A stretch of DNA of 64,000 nucleotides from Favolaschia claudopus. Taxonomy: Eukaryota; Basidiomycota; Agaricomycetes; Agaricales; Mycenaceae. Positions 34,330 to 45,452 of the stretch are shown here, piece after piece. Made by a program: the position numbers and the translations under genes. The notes under the pieces were generated by a model that worked only from the letters and a program-made list of their open reading frames with translations, had not been told where the DNA came from and ran no database searches. Within the stretch, counting starts at the first letter, position 1. Each line of letters opens with the position of its first letter. The stretch spans positions 62,001 through 126,000 of the forward strand of contig JAWWNJ010000227.1 in assembly GCA_037176885.1 (NCBI GenBank), read 5' to 3'.

Positions 34330-36760
34330 TTGAGACAATGAAACAAAAAATTGAATCTCAAGCCATTGGACGAATAATGAGATTCCATGCAGCATGCCAA
34401 GGCACGCCGGGCGCGTAAAATAATAGATTCAGAGGTGAAGATTCAGAGCGTCGATAATTTGTCGATAATTGTCATAATAGAGCAATCAAGGCCGTGTACC
34501 ATGTGGGGGCAGAGGCGAATGAAAAGAGAATCCCTCTTTGCATTGTACGTTGAACTCAAGTAGAAAGCCCAGAGATCACAAAGGAAAAGCGAAGAGGTCA
34601 ATTGCCTTGACTATTCAACAACACCAAACAAAAAAGTCGGGTAACTTCCTAAACAGGAAGGAGGCACAGAGAGAACAGGAAGAGGCAGAAGATGACATCG
34701 ACGCGAATACAGAGAAGGTGAGGTATGCAGAGGATAGAGCACACGGAGGAGCGACAGCCCAGATATCCATATACGTTCCGAACGCAGACGAGAGGTCCAC
34801 GAATCAATCCTCGCATGGCATGAAGTACGAATCCAATACCGCACCGTCAAGATACAGGATCGACGCCACCGAAACAGCTGCGCGCCCCGCGAAGGCCTTA
34901 CAAAGCGTCGGTCAATCAGCGACGGACAAAGTGACGTGGGACAGAGCAGCGGCAGAGTCATATCCAGCCGTTTCGATTATCATACCCCTGACTGATACAC
35001 CGGGCGGCAGACACGCACGACTCAGCGAGGAAGAAGCTTTACGGACCCGCTCCCTCTGCGAGCTCGAGCTTCATCGTCAAAGGGCCGTCACGCACGCTCG
35101 CGTCTCCGACCAAGCTCCATCCCTTCGTGCGTACTACTCTCCACCTCACCACCGGCCCCTTGCCAGACTGCTCCGCATCTTCCTTTCCTTCCCCACCAAC
35201 TGCAGCTCAAGGCTGAGCTACCCCGCAGCAGTGGCGCGAGACCGGTGACCACGCAACAAGAACGGCGGAGGCGGTCGCATACGCCATACGCCATACAAGC
35301 ATGGCTGGCGTGTGGAGCGAGCGAGGAGGCTGCAGGAAGGCGCGTGACCAGGAGATTGAGGAAGGCAATAGGGAACGAGTAGGTCAACGCGGTAGGATGG
35401 TTCGTAGACGAGGGTGCCGGTAACGGTGGTAATGACGGGACCGGCGGCGGTGGAAGCGGTGATGGTGAGCTCCAGGTGCGCCACGTCGACCGACATGCTA
35501 GCTCCATCAGGCTCGGAACAGAGCTGTTTGCGGGAGCGGTGCAGTACAGAGATTTGAGGCGGATATCGTATCTGGAAGGCGTGTCAGGATACAGATCATC
35601 CATCAGCCCCACTACGATGTGCACCAGGTGCAGGGGGAAGAAATGGTCAGAACTCGTCCCGATGGCGGAAGATAAAGAAGCGAGGAAAGAGGTGTATGCG
35701 TACCTCCTGGCGGGCGAGTGCGTATGTATTCGATACTAAGCCAGCGTTCGGGAGCGGTGGCGGGCTGGTGCGTACAGTGCATGAGGGCGGGAGTGAGAGC
35801 GTGAAGCATCTCATAGTGGGGTGTGGAAGGACGGACGATGGGTCCAACCAATGATCTTCAAAGAAGGGCAATTGAGATTCTCAGGAAGAGGAAGAGAAAG
35901 TCATTCACGTACACAGGCATAGCGTCCACCTCCTACTTCCATTCCCACTTCCACCCAGGTCAATGCCGCCAGGAACGACATTCAGCGGGAAGCATCAACG
36001 CAGTCGAGACATCCGACGTCGATTTCCGCGCGGTTTCTGAATGACGAGTTAGCAGCATGGTCAGTAGAGCAACAGCTACGCACCACATCCTCCTCGTACG
36101 CTATTCGACGCTACTTCGTGGACTGGAGCCACACCATCCAGCATTGCCGCGGTGGGAAGCAAGGTCTCGTGCTGAGGATGTGAATACGCCTTGGGAAGAG
36201 AGAGATGTTTTCATCGGTGTATGGGAAGGGGAGAACAGACGAATGAACGCGTACCTTCATTCGGCCGGAAGAGATGGCCTTGGGAAGGCCAGACCTTCGA
36301 CTTTCGGGGACGATGCCGACAGCCAGCGTATGGTGGTATGCATATCGAGGCCCGGGGGCGGCCTCAAAGACGTCTGGAAAGGGCTTGAAGAACCGCGTGG
36401 GTCGCTCAATAAGTATGTCGCGCGAGCAAGACGACGGTGGCCGCCGTGATGAGTCACCGAGTGCGAGGCGTGGATCTACTTGAAGTCTTGGAGCAGATGA
36501 GCTTGAAGGTGTGAATGTGGGCGACGGACATCGAGGCGCACAGCGACGAAGGTGTGGGGAGAGAGAGAAGAGAACGAATGGGTCGTTACCGTCACCGTTG
36601 CGAGCAACGTCAAGAGACAAACGTGGGAATTGGTCACGTTCGGTTATGGTTCGGCCGAGCCTTCCTTCTCTTCAACCCCCACCTCAAACTCGCGCGTCGC
36701 GCTTACGGACCTCTTTTCGAACAAACCAACAACCTCAAAATCTTGCGCGGCACACACGAG
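34330..36760 (+). repeat. Dispersed repeat R, copy IV
   Basis: Left block at 34330-34690 matches copy I in inverted form (1674 to 1380). The right block near 36610 reads GTCAAGAGACAAACGTGGGA. On the minus strand about 35218-35540 gives RSRKQLCSEPDGASM then VDVAHLELTITAS, homologous to the peptide readable in copy I. This is the best evidence that R derives from a coding sequence transcribed leftward in copies II-VII. Confidence 0.65.
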
Positions 36761-36789
36761 GCTCTGATCTCTACTCCCAGTGTCACCAG

Positions 36790-37480
36790 CATGCTACAGG
36801 TAAGTAGTATCGTACTATCGATACAGTCAGTCCGAAGTCGGCCCCTTTCTTCATACATTCCGCCACGACCGTATTCAAAATCCAACCGGTGAATCGGTCC
36901 TTGTCCCTCTTCTCGGAACTACCCTGGGTGTCATCAGCATTTTTCGCAATTTTATCAAGGCTTCCCTTTCGCTCAAGTCCGGGTAATCTGGGATCCGGCA
37001 CTGATTATTTTCCTTTCCATCGTACGCGTTTAGTATGCTCATCTGTTGAAACAGCTTCAATCTTCGTATAACTATCGCCTAGGTACTACTCACAAACCTT
37101 TCCCTGACCCAACCGGCAAGAGCTTAAATATTTATCGAGCTCGGGTACTGAGCGGTGTTCAGGCAGTGGTAGGTGAGTTGCGCCGGTGCCATTCCTTTTT
37201 ACTTAATCCTGTTCATCACGGGAAACGCTCGTTCTAAGATATCAACACAATCTTGATTTGCCGTCAATTTGTCCTCATACCTGTTTCTTGACTCTTTTGA
37301 AATGGTGCGCTATTCATCCTTTCCATTCATATATCTAACTAAGTATCCTCCTAATTCAAGTTTCAACTGGGCTGTCTCGTTAGATTAGAGTCGGCTACCA
37401 GGATTCAGCATACATAACATTCCGTGGATCTGAGGTTCGATTCCTCGATACTTCGATGAGAAAATGGAGAAAGGTTTTTT
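36790..37480 (+). repeat. T repeat with tRNA(Met)-like core
   Basis: Core at about 37370-37450 with D-arm-like CTCGTTAGATTAGAG, anticodon-loop-like CATAACATT and T-arm GAGGTTCGATTCCTC. The preceding stretch (GGTGCGCTATTCATCC) is shared with the copies near 10450, 29665 and 53035. It follows R copy IV directly. Confidence 0.5.
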
Positions 37481-40174
37481 TCCTCAAGCAAGGCGCATGT
37501 GTTATTTCTCCAATATGAAGTCAGACATCTCCGGTCACACAGATGTCTTTATGCAGATATGAATGGCTGTCAGCGCACACAATCTGAGTCGAGACGGTTT
37601 GAAGCCCCGCCCCAAACCCTCAGGAAAGTGAGTTATTCTTCTTCTCTTTCATCCTTCTAGGACGACCCACTGACTCACCTTCCGCCATGATTTTGTACGC
37701 GGAATCTTCATCAGCGACAAAAGAACTGCGCCAAAAACTCTCTCCCGTGCAGCGAACCCAACCCGATACGTGTTGGAAATCCCCGTTTTGGGACCCCAAA
37801 CATACTTGTTTATCTTTCGAGAAAACACGCTGAATGAATACGATAGCTCGAATATGAGGCTTGATTGCCTTGACCAGAAATTCGACATGAGCACTGACTT
37901 CGGCGCCATTTGCGGTGAGGAGTCGCTTATTTTCCCTCCTTGAAACTGAATCGATTGTAGGTCATTGGATACCCAACGAATAATACAATAAAGGCAATTT
38001 TCTTTCCTCCTCGGCAACGATTCTGATGCATGCACGGACATGGATTGCACGGTCTCTCTGAGCACGACGAGAGCCGTTGTCAGGACAAGCAAATGTGCCT
38101 TATTTACCAATCCATCAACACAGTGTAATCAATTTACACGGATCTATATTCGCTGGAGTGAGGCTCAATTTCTCCTGGCGCGCTGATAGAAATGAGAGTG
38201 AGTCTATTTTTCTGTTTTTCAGTGGCGGTTTTTGACTTCTCTCACTGCGGGATGATAAGGCTTGATACTGCCGTTCCGGATTAGTCTTGTTCCATCGCCA
38301 TGTCATCCCAGGCAGCATCCAATTTCAAAATACCATCATCGACGTTAACCTCACCAGTTGCGACTTACCTCGGCATTTCGAATTTGTTTTGAGTAACTTG
38401 CACCGTGCAGTAGTGGTTTGAGCCAGAGATTCAAAGTCTCGCTTATCTTCTTTGGTCCAACTGCTTGCCCTCGATTTTTTCGTTCATCTCCTTGTCCTCC
38501 CCAGTAACCCCATGCACATCATTTGCACATGGTTCTCCCTCAGCCGTATCCGAGAGAATCGAGATAACGCAAAGATAACACGAGAGGGAGCGTTTATTGG
38601 CTGAACCTTTAGGTTAGCCTACTTACGTGTGGGGGAAGATGGAGATTGGGCTGTTTTGCTACAAGTACAAACAAGATTTTAGTCATTACTGATGTGTCTA
38701 GCGAACTGAAAAAAACAAATTCCTGCGTCCAATTCGAAACTAAATTCTTCAATGTACAGTACTTGTACCACTTACTCTATTTTAGTTGTGATGTGCACAC
38801 TGAACAGTTTGCCTTCTCCCCATGACAAGCCCAGTTCAAAGAACGACGAAATATCATTTGGTCATTCTTGCTTTGACTATACAATAGTCGGTCCGTGACA
38901 AATCAATCATTACGTCCTGATTTCGAGGCATGGATCATTCCGATCACTGTGAGTTCAACCGTCGCAACATCGCAACATTTACTCGCTTTCTATACTTTCT
39001 AACGTCGAGTGAATTTTATGTATGAGTCCAATTAATGCAAGGGTCATGGTAGTAAGTTCTGTGTCACAAATGGATTTTATTTGAGGGGCATCGTACAGTG
39101 TGTGTCAGGACTGTGAAAGGGCCAAGAAAGGACCAATACTTAATCGCAAAAAGTTGAACATGACCGAAGTTTGGCTCAGGCTGACTGCAATGAAACGTTG
39201 ATTCCATATAATAAGTGCAAATAATGTGGCCAAGCATTGGTAGTCTTACCTGGTCTGGCCAAAGACTTGTCACCTTGCCATCAACGATTAGTGAGTTCGC
39301 TCGAAGTATAAGGCAAAACTGTAGCACATTGGCAGTCTATCTATCCCCCTACATTTCTGTATTAGAGACATGGCAATATAACTTCACTGGCTGGATCCCA
39401 TGCCCTGTTGCGGAAATCGCTCGAAAATTCAACATTAACAGTGTTATAAATGGCAATTGGAATGGGGTGCAAGCTGGTGTAAGGGAGAGACTAAATGGAA
39501 CTGAATATCTCTCTCTTTTCTTGGCTCTTGTCTTTTCTCTCTCTCTCCTTTCGACTCGATAAATTGAAAGTCTTGATCACCTCAGCTCGTCCACAGACAT
39601 CTCAGTCATGATGGGACACGGGCCTGAATTCTTCGAGGCGTAACCAACTTGGATGCGCGTGAATTCAACGTGAAATCGCAAGTGCAACACATTTCTTGAG
39701 TCTCAAAGCTCAAAGGTTCAGCCACCCGCCTCGAAGAGGCCCAATCCAAGTCATGTAAATCAAAGACATGTATACTCGGAGAAAATTAATCCAGAGGGTT
39801 GATTCAGACTCTCGATTCAGAGTGCCGGTCACGACCTGGGGAAGGAAAAACACAACGAGTTGGTCGTGGGAGTCTTTGCCTCATCAATTCACCGTGGGAG
39901 TTTGGCCTTTTCTGTCTTGCTTTCGACGACCATCTTCGCTTTCGAGTTTTCCTGCCGACGATACCTCAAGCTGTTACGGCCGACCCTTCGTTGGGGAGGA
40001 ACGAGCCCATTGTCTGTCTCGCTCCAAATTATCAGCTAAGGTGACCAGGGACTGGCTCTTTCCCGGCGGGTGTGTTTGCGCGATTATTCTTCTACCCTTT
40101 CTTCTCTGACTGAGGAAGCACCGGCGTTTGCAGATATCTTTTGTCTCGGCTAATTCTCCTCCACATTTTATTTC
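37481..40174. other. Gene-poor stretch
   Basis: No supportable gene. A minus-strand frame at 37649-38110 (153 codons) and another frame of the same strand around 37650-37980 look faintly protein-like (HVEFLVKAIKPHIRAIVFI) but have no joinable start or partner exons, so I leave them uncalled; they could be a decayed gene. From 38400 to 39760 only AT-rich DNA with short random frames is seen. Confidence 0.35.
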
Positions 40175-41587
40175 ATGATCTCGGCACAGCAACTCATCTC
40201 GTATTCTCAATCGCATTCGCCTCCCATTTACCGCATCCCGAACGAGGTTTTGTGTCAGATCTTTTGTTTCACCCTCTGGAATTCTACACGTAAATTCATC
40301 GGCAAGTTGGTTGACGTCGCTCCATGGCGACTTACCCATGTTTGTCAAACATGGAGAAGTGCTGCCCGGGGCTATTCCCGCCTGTGGTCTTGTTTCACCA
40401 TACACTTCGGTGGCCATCACGACGTTGCTTCGCTTGCTGAGTGCTATCCGCTGCTAGCTTTGGAGACTCAAATCCAACTGGCCTATCCCACCCCTTTGGA
40501 CGTCGAAATCGTCTTCGGTGATCGTTTGGTTGAGGATTTGGATCACATACAACTGCTCTTGGATCTTCTTCTTTGTCATAGTCATCGATGGGGTAAACTG
40601 TGGCTCCACTGGACTCATGATGCCGACCTCTGTGTACTCTCATGTATTGAGGGACGCCTAGACCAACTGCACTCCATATTCCTCGATGCTTACAGTTCGA
40701 CTGGATGGGAGCCAGAGGACTGGCCCTCCGAACTCACGGATCTCTTTGCGGACGCCCCCCGTTTAGAAAAGGCCTTCATCACGGACATCACGTTCTACGC
40801 ACCTTCCCCCCACATCTCTGCTCCCTGGTCTCAGATCACCGACCTTCGAATTCATGCCGCCTCCAGCTTTCTTCTTCATGTTCTCCGGAACGCAGTCAAT
40901 CTTGTTGAATGCGCATTCTGGGAAAGAGAAATTACAGATGACTCTGAAGCCACCGAGCCCTGTGGAATCATCACCCTCCCCTCTCTGCGCCGCCTTTCAT
41001 TCACGTCATGGCTCGACAACGGCTTATCCTGCATTCGATATCTCCATGCGCCCAACGTGGAGTATCTGGAACTTCACAACCATATCGACGCTATTCCTCG
41101 CTTCTTACAGCAGTCCCAATGTCGGATTTCCACCGTCAAATTCTTTGCTGTTCACAGCGTCATTTCCGTGCTCGCACATCTCCCGTTTGTCACGAATCTC
41201 GAATTCGACGTCGTGCGCTGGGGCCCCTGCTACGTGGGAGTCATTTGCGGTGCTTTCAAGGCTCTTGCCCATTCATCCGATCTGTGCCCGAGATTGTCAT
41301 TCCTTCGCATCACTCGTCCACGGACTCGTTCAGACTCAGACGCCAACGCCGAGTTAGCAGCTGTCGAGACGGCATTGTGCGACTTGCTCGAATCGCGCTA
41401 TCATCCAAATCCCGATGCGAATCGTACTTTGGCTTCTCTTGCGACGGTGCGCATCGCAAATATGGCCTTTTCATCCGTCGGTCAGAAGAGGGTCGATAGC
41501 CTACAGCTGAGTGGTCTCGACATTCAGGGCTTTCAACCTGTACAGTCCATAGGAGAAGACGATCAGTTTCAGACATTTCCACCGTAG
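40175..41587 (+). CDS. F-box-like domain protein, single exon
   Basis: A 470-aa intronless ORF. The segment at residues 16-75 (PPIYRIPNEVLCQIF, APWRLTHVCQTWRSAA, YSRLW) is the characteristic F-box-like domain of agaricomycete proteins of this family. The rest is an LRR-like alpha/beta array: ADAPRLEKAFITDI, WSQITDLRIHAA, LPSLRRLSFTSW, APNVEYLELHNHI, LPFVTNLEFDVV and CPRLSFLRI, spaced by about 25-45 residues. The inferred role is a substrate adaptor of SCF-type E3 ligases, with an unknown target. The ATG is the first in frame and directly precedes the domain. No TATA box was noticed. It is not closely related in sequence to the F-box gene at 24336. Confidence 0.85.
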   Translation: MISAQQLISYSQSHSPPIYRIPNEVLCQIFCFTLWNSTRKFIGKLVDVAPWRLTHVCQTWRSAARGYSRLWSCFTIHFGGHHDVASLAECYPLLALETQIQLAYPTPLDVEIVFGDRLVEDLDHIQLLLDLLLCHSHRWGKLWLHWTHDADLCVLSCIEGRLDQLHSIFLDAYSSTGWEPEDWPSELTDLFADAPRLEKAFITDITFYAPSPHISAPWSQITDLRIHAASSFLLHVLRNAVNLVECAFWEREITDDSEATEPCGIITLPSLRRLSFTSWLDNGLSCIRYLHAPNVEYLELHNHIDAIPRFLQQSQCRISTVKFFAVHSVISVLAHLPFVTNLEFDVVRWGPCYVGVICGAFKALAHSSDLCPRLSFLRITRPRTRSDSDANAELAAVETALCDLLESRYHPNPDANRTLASLATVRIANMAFSSVGQKRVDSLQLSGLDIQGFQPVQSIGEDDQFQTFPP

Positions 41588-41744
41588 TGTTCGTTCTAGA
41601 TCGTGAGTACCGCCTGCAATCGTGGCTATCTGGGCTTACAATATCGTACGCAGCAAATTTGATGCTCGTAATTCTTGGACCATGTTATTACAATAATTGT
41701 AGTCATAGACGTCTTCAAAACACGGAAGAATATATTGAAATGGC

Positions 41745-43470
41745 GCTTACCTGCACACACGGGCTGTCCAGATCCCTCTACCGGCGAGTGAGTGTCCGCG
41801 AACTCGAAACGAAGCCAGCGTTTGGTGGGCACGCAGGAGCGACCGGCCCTGCTTTCTACGGTCAAGAAGGGCGAACGTGAGAGGAAGAGGTATTGGGTGT
41901 GGAAGGACAGACGGACGGTGGAGGGGGGATCTTCAAAAGAGGGCAAGCACAAGTGACCTTCCCAGAAATCGCAAAGAAGACAATTTCTGGACGACGACAG
42001 TCAGCAGCTGCGCCAGAAGAGCAAGAAATACACACCAGATGGTCTTGGGAAGCTATCCGACCCAGCTTCGGCGTATGGAGCCGCTTTACGATCAAGCGTT
42101 GCTGTAGCGGGGTGCAGACCCTCGAGCTATAAAAACGAATACACTTTCAGGTAAGCGCACTAAGATTTTTTCAGCAGTGTTTAGACAGAGCTAAGTATGA
42201 GAACAAAACACAGATACCTTCATTGATCTGAAATTGTCAAGGACGATGTTGTAGCTCATTCAACGAGCGAGAGCAGCCGGTGTAGGTGTAGGCTTCTATA
42301 GAAGACCCAGCGGAAAGACCTGAGAGAATCGGCTGCTCCGAGACCAATCCGAGACTGGAGTCCAACTGGAGTCAATTGTTGGCAAGGGGTCCCAACGATA
42401 AGAATTGATGGCATCAGGTGAGGGAGGGGGGTAGGCCGAGGTCGAAAAAAAAAACTTTTGTAGGTCAAAAGTTTTCAGGCCTAGAATGGGCTGCACTACA
42501 CTTCTGTATGCTTCTGGACCTCCAAACTCGCTATCTCAACGCTTTCAACTCATTTTCTATGCATTCTGCCTACTTCCTACACTTTTCGGCTGTTTCCGGG
42601 TGAGTGCCGCATCGGCCGACCATATGTTTGGCAAACATCTGATCATTGATCGCTGGCTCTCTTACCCTCTCCCACCATGCAGCGTGCAACGCCCGTCAAC
42701 GACGAGCACCACCCAGAGCAACACGTTCTCGCTGCTCAGCCAAAATCATCGAGAATGCCTTGAAGATACTCGGTTTACGAAGGGGTGGACGTGCGACGCT
42801 TGTACGCGGACAAAAAAGCATCGTAGATAATGTCCAAGTTGCGGCAGACAATATCTGGAGTTAATAGAATTTTGAGTTTTCATGGCATCAAAGGAGTCTT
42901 CTGCGTATAAGGACCTGTGCTCAGAGATAATCCCTTGATTTTCCAGCCCGAGATTAGCGTAGAATGAGGGCAAAGCAATTGTTTGCGAATTTGGTTGAAA
43001 CCGCACTCAACCGGCAACAGCGGACCGAGACAACTGTGAGAATCTCCTTCCCGATATAGAAGGAGGTAAGGGGGGAGGGTCGGCCGACCCCCGGAAAAAA
43101 AACTTTTGTAGGTGATATCTTTTTCTCTTATCTTTGAATCCCCTTGATTGTTGGTCAATTGTGTCGACCAGGATGACGGCATTACGGCGGGATTGATCTG
43201 AAGAGCAGAATGAGCTTGAGGGGATATGAACAGGCGAAAGACATCGCGCCGCACGGCGACGAAGGTGTGGCGAGGTGTGGCGAGGATGAGAAGACGACGG
43301 CGAGTTGTTGTCGTGACTCGTGAAGTCGTCGCTGTCGTAAACGGTGCCAACGGACAAACATGGGAATGGGTCACGTTCCTTCCGTTCGGCTATTCCTCGG
43401 CCGAACCTCCTTGTGTTCAACCATCTCAAATAATTCACGGTAGCCCGCTTCGCGGCAGGGCCCACTATCT
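41745..43470 (+). repeat. Dispersed repeat R, copy V (left-truncated, rearranged)
   Basis: Shares with other copies the GGGATCTTCAAAAGAGGGCAAG block (41928) and the right end-block near 43345 (GGACAAACATGGGAATGGG). It lacks the TTCCTAAACGGG left block. It holds an internal duplication: a G-rich block ending in AAAAAACTTTTGTAGGT occurs at 42418-42466 and again at 43064-43112, bracketing about 600 bp not seen in other copies. Confidence 0.55.
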
Positions 43471-44429
43471 GCCATTCACACCTGATCACACGTTGAAATA
43501 GTCAAGTCATCCACTTTGCTCGGAGTGGTACATTAGGATAAGTAGTAGAGACTGGAGTCCGAGTCTAAGGGACGGACCAGGTTGAAATTCGAACGAGGCA
43601 AAGAATCGCGTGGTTGCTCTTCGGCGGAAGGATATATATCAAATTCAGGTGAAGCACGGTGCGCACATTTGAAGTGTAACGACACTGCAGTGTGAACAGA
43701 GTTACGATTGCGAAGCGTAGATACGACCGCGCTGGCGTTCGACGGATGATCCTAGCAAGCAAATCTGAGAATTCACAAATTAACTGTCAGGCAGAATAGT
43801 GGCTTAGATTTAATTGCAAGCAGAGCTGAGATTGTGGAGGCAGTGGACCGCAAAAGTGCACAATAAATGTGATGGTGTCGAGAACAAAATGCTCGCTGTG
43901 TCCGGTTAGAGCTTGCACGATTAAATCCCTCCACAAGCAGACTTGAGCTCGCTATTCATCTCTCTGAATCCAGTTCTGCATCCAAATGCACTCGCTCGAG
44001 TTAAATCTGAGGGTGCCTTTCTTGGTGCCTTTGAAGCCAATGAGAGCAATGAGAACCTTTCTTTTGTAGGTAGCAGTTCCATCGATGAGGAGAGACATTG
44101 TGCGAAAGATGGTACTTCGCAGCCTCAGCGTATTTAAGGTCACCTAGCCGGCACCGAAGGCCTTTGTGTAGCGGTCTGATCTTAGCCGTCTACTTACTCG
44201 CTTCCAGTCATTTTGTCGAAGTGTACAGCCAAACTGCAAGCTAGCCAGCAAAGTAGACGCGTCGTTGAATCATTTCGTGCAAAAAACATCGAGTCAGAGG
44301 TTGGTCAGAGGTGAGTCAGAAGGCAAAGAGTCAATTGCGTCTGGAATTCATGGTCCGGTGTTCTAGAATTCCCCGATCAACGCCACCCATCACAACGTCG
44401 GAGGGCACCCCAAGACCCACTCTCTTTAG
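43471..44429. other. Intergenic between R copy V and T repeat
   Basis: No gene, terminal repeat or RNA feature was recognised. Short random frames only. Confidence 0.3.
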
Positions 44430-45046
44430 ATAGTGGGAATTCGCGTGTCGCATTTTTGTCATAGCTCTGCTGAACGAACGACTGGCCTACAAAGATTTTG
44501 GCATCTTGAACTTGAAACTACCCTCCCAGTTTCATTCGGATGCTTCACGCCGGCGTTCGTATTCAACTCAAACTGTACTAAATCACCCCGCATTCCTCCT
44601 CTCAGAAACACTCAAGTCTGCGCTCGCCAGGTAAGTCACCAAGCCACTGCTCCCCGAGGCAACCTGCTTATTTAAATTTATCTTCTCATCGTACACGTCT
44701 ATGCGTGCTCTCACATCATGGATGTTCGAAGCTCCCCCGACTTTCGAGTTTCAGGCGGAAAACAACCGTCAAACCTCGAATCTCTCAGACTGTCATACAG
44801 GTGCCAATCACCACACGCACGCCTGGCTCAATCAACGAGAGGTCGAAATTGAATGCCCGATGTTGAATGATAATCGGATGTGAGGAGGTTCAACTCTTCC
44901 ACGCGGGTATGATTGTGCGCTATGTCTTTGTTAATTCCTTTTGCGTCACAGGCAACGCTCGCTCCAGAATATGGATTCATCTCATCCCCCACTTCAAATC
45001 TTCAAATTTCGCGTTTTCGCTTCTGGTAGCTATTCGTCTTTCGATA
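44430..45046 (+). repeat. T repeat, truncated by MITE 3
   Basis: Matches 29046-29600 over its length, with shared words TACAAAGATTTTGGCATC-like, CAGAAACACTCA and GATGTTGAATGATAATCGG. It stops at 45046 where MITE 3 begins, so the tRNA-like core is absent. Confidence 0.5.
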
Positions 45047-45339
45047 TACCGTACAATTACGTTCAATTCGACAGGGGGTGTGACACGTGACCCTGTGGAA
45101 CCGATTCGACAACTCGACAAACGGAAAATTTTGCGTGACCAGGCGCAAAATTTCGGAGAAAAAAAAAATCAAAACCGCAAAATCTTCTCTTTTTTGCACG
45201 ATCTGGACGCATTTTTTCTCACCGTGACGCACAAGACGTTCGACAACGACCATTGTGACCGCGGGACCAAAACGCAAAGTTCGGATCGACACGGGGGTGC
45301 GTGACGCGGGACATCCGAATTGAACGTAATTATACGGTA
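45047..45339. mobile_element. MITE 3, TA-flanked, TIR starting CCGTACAATTACG
   Basis: The left end (TACCGTACAATTACGTTCAA) and the complement of the right end (TACCGTATAATTACGTTCAA) differ at one of 20 positions and the match continues through TTCG. It has the TA boundaries, internal GTGACACGTGACC-like words and AT-rich core of MITEs 1 and 2, and no ORF. Length 293 bp. The TIR resembles, but is distinct from, those at 21615 and 30247. Confidence 0.75.
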
Positions 45340-45452
45340 ACACTAAACTTTTGAATTAGACTCTGCGCATCTGGAACTTTCCCCCTTCCACTTTGGTTCA
45401 AAATTCAAATCAATTGTGTTGATCAAGATACATCCAGGGCTGTTACATAGCT

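Noticed and set aside
34538..35624. Frames of 236 (plus) and 178 codons (minus) in R copy IV
   Set aside because: Inside the repeat. The peptide conserved with copies I and VI is in a different frame from the 178-codon one. No complete gene can be joined.
37649..38110. Minus-strand 153-codon frame as a gene
   Set aside because: No start context, no partner exon, and another frame in the same place looks at least as protein-like. At most a decayed gene.
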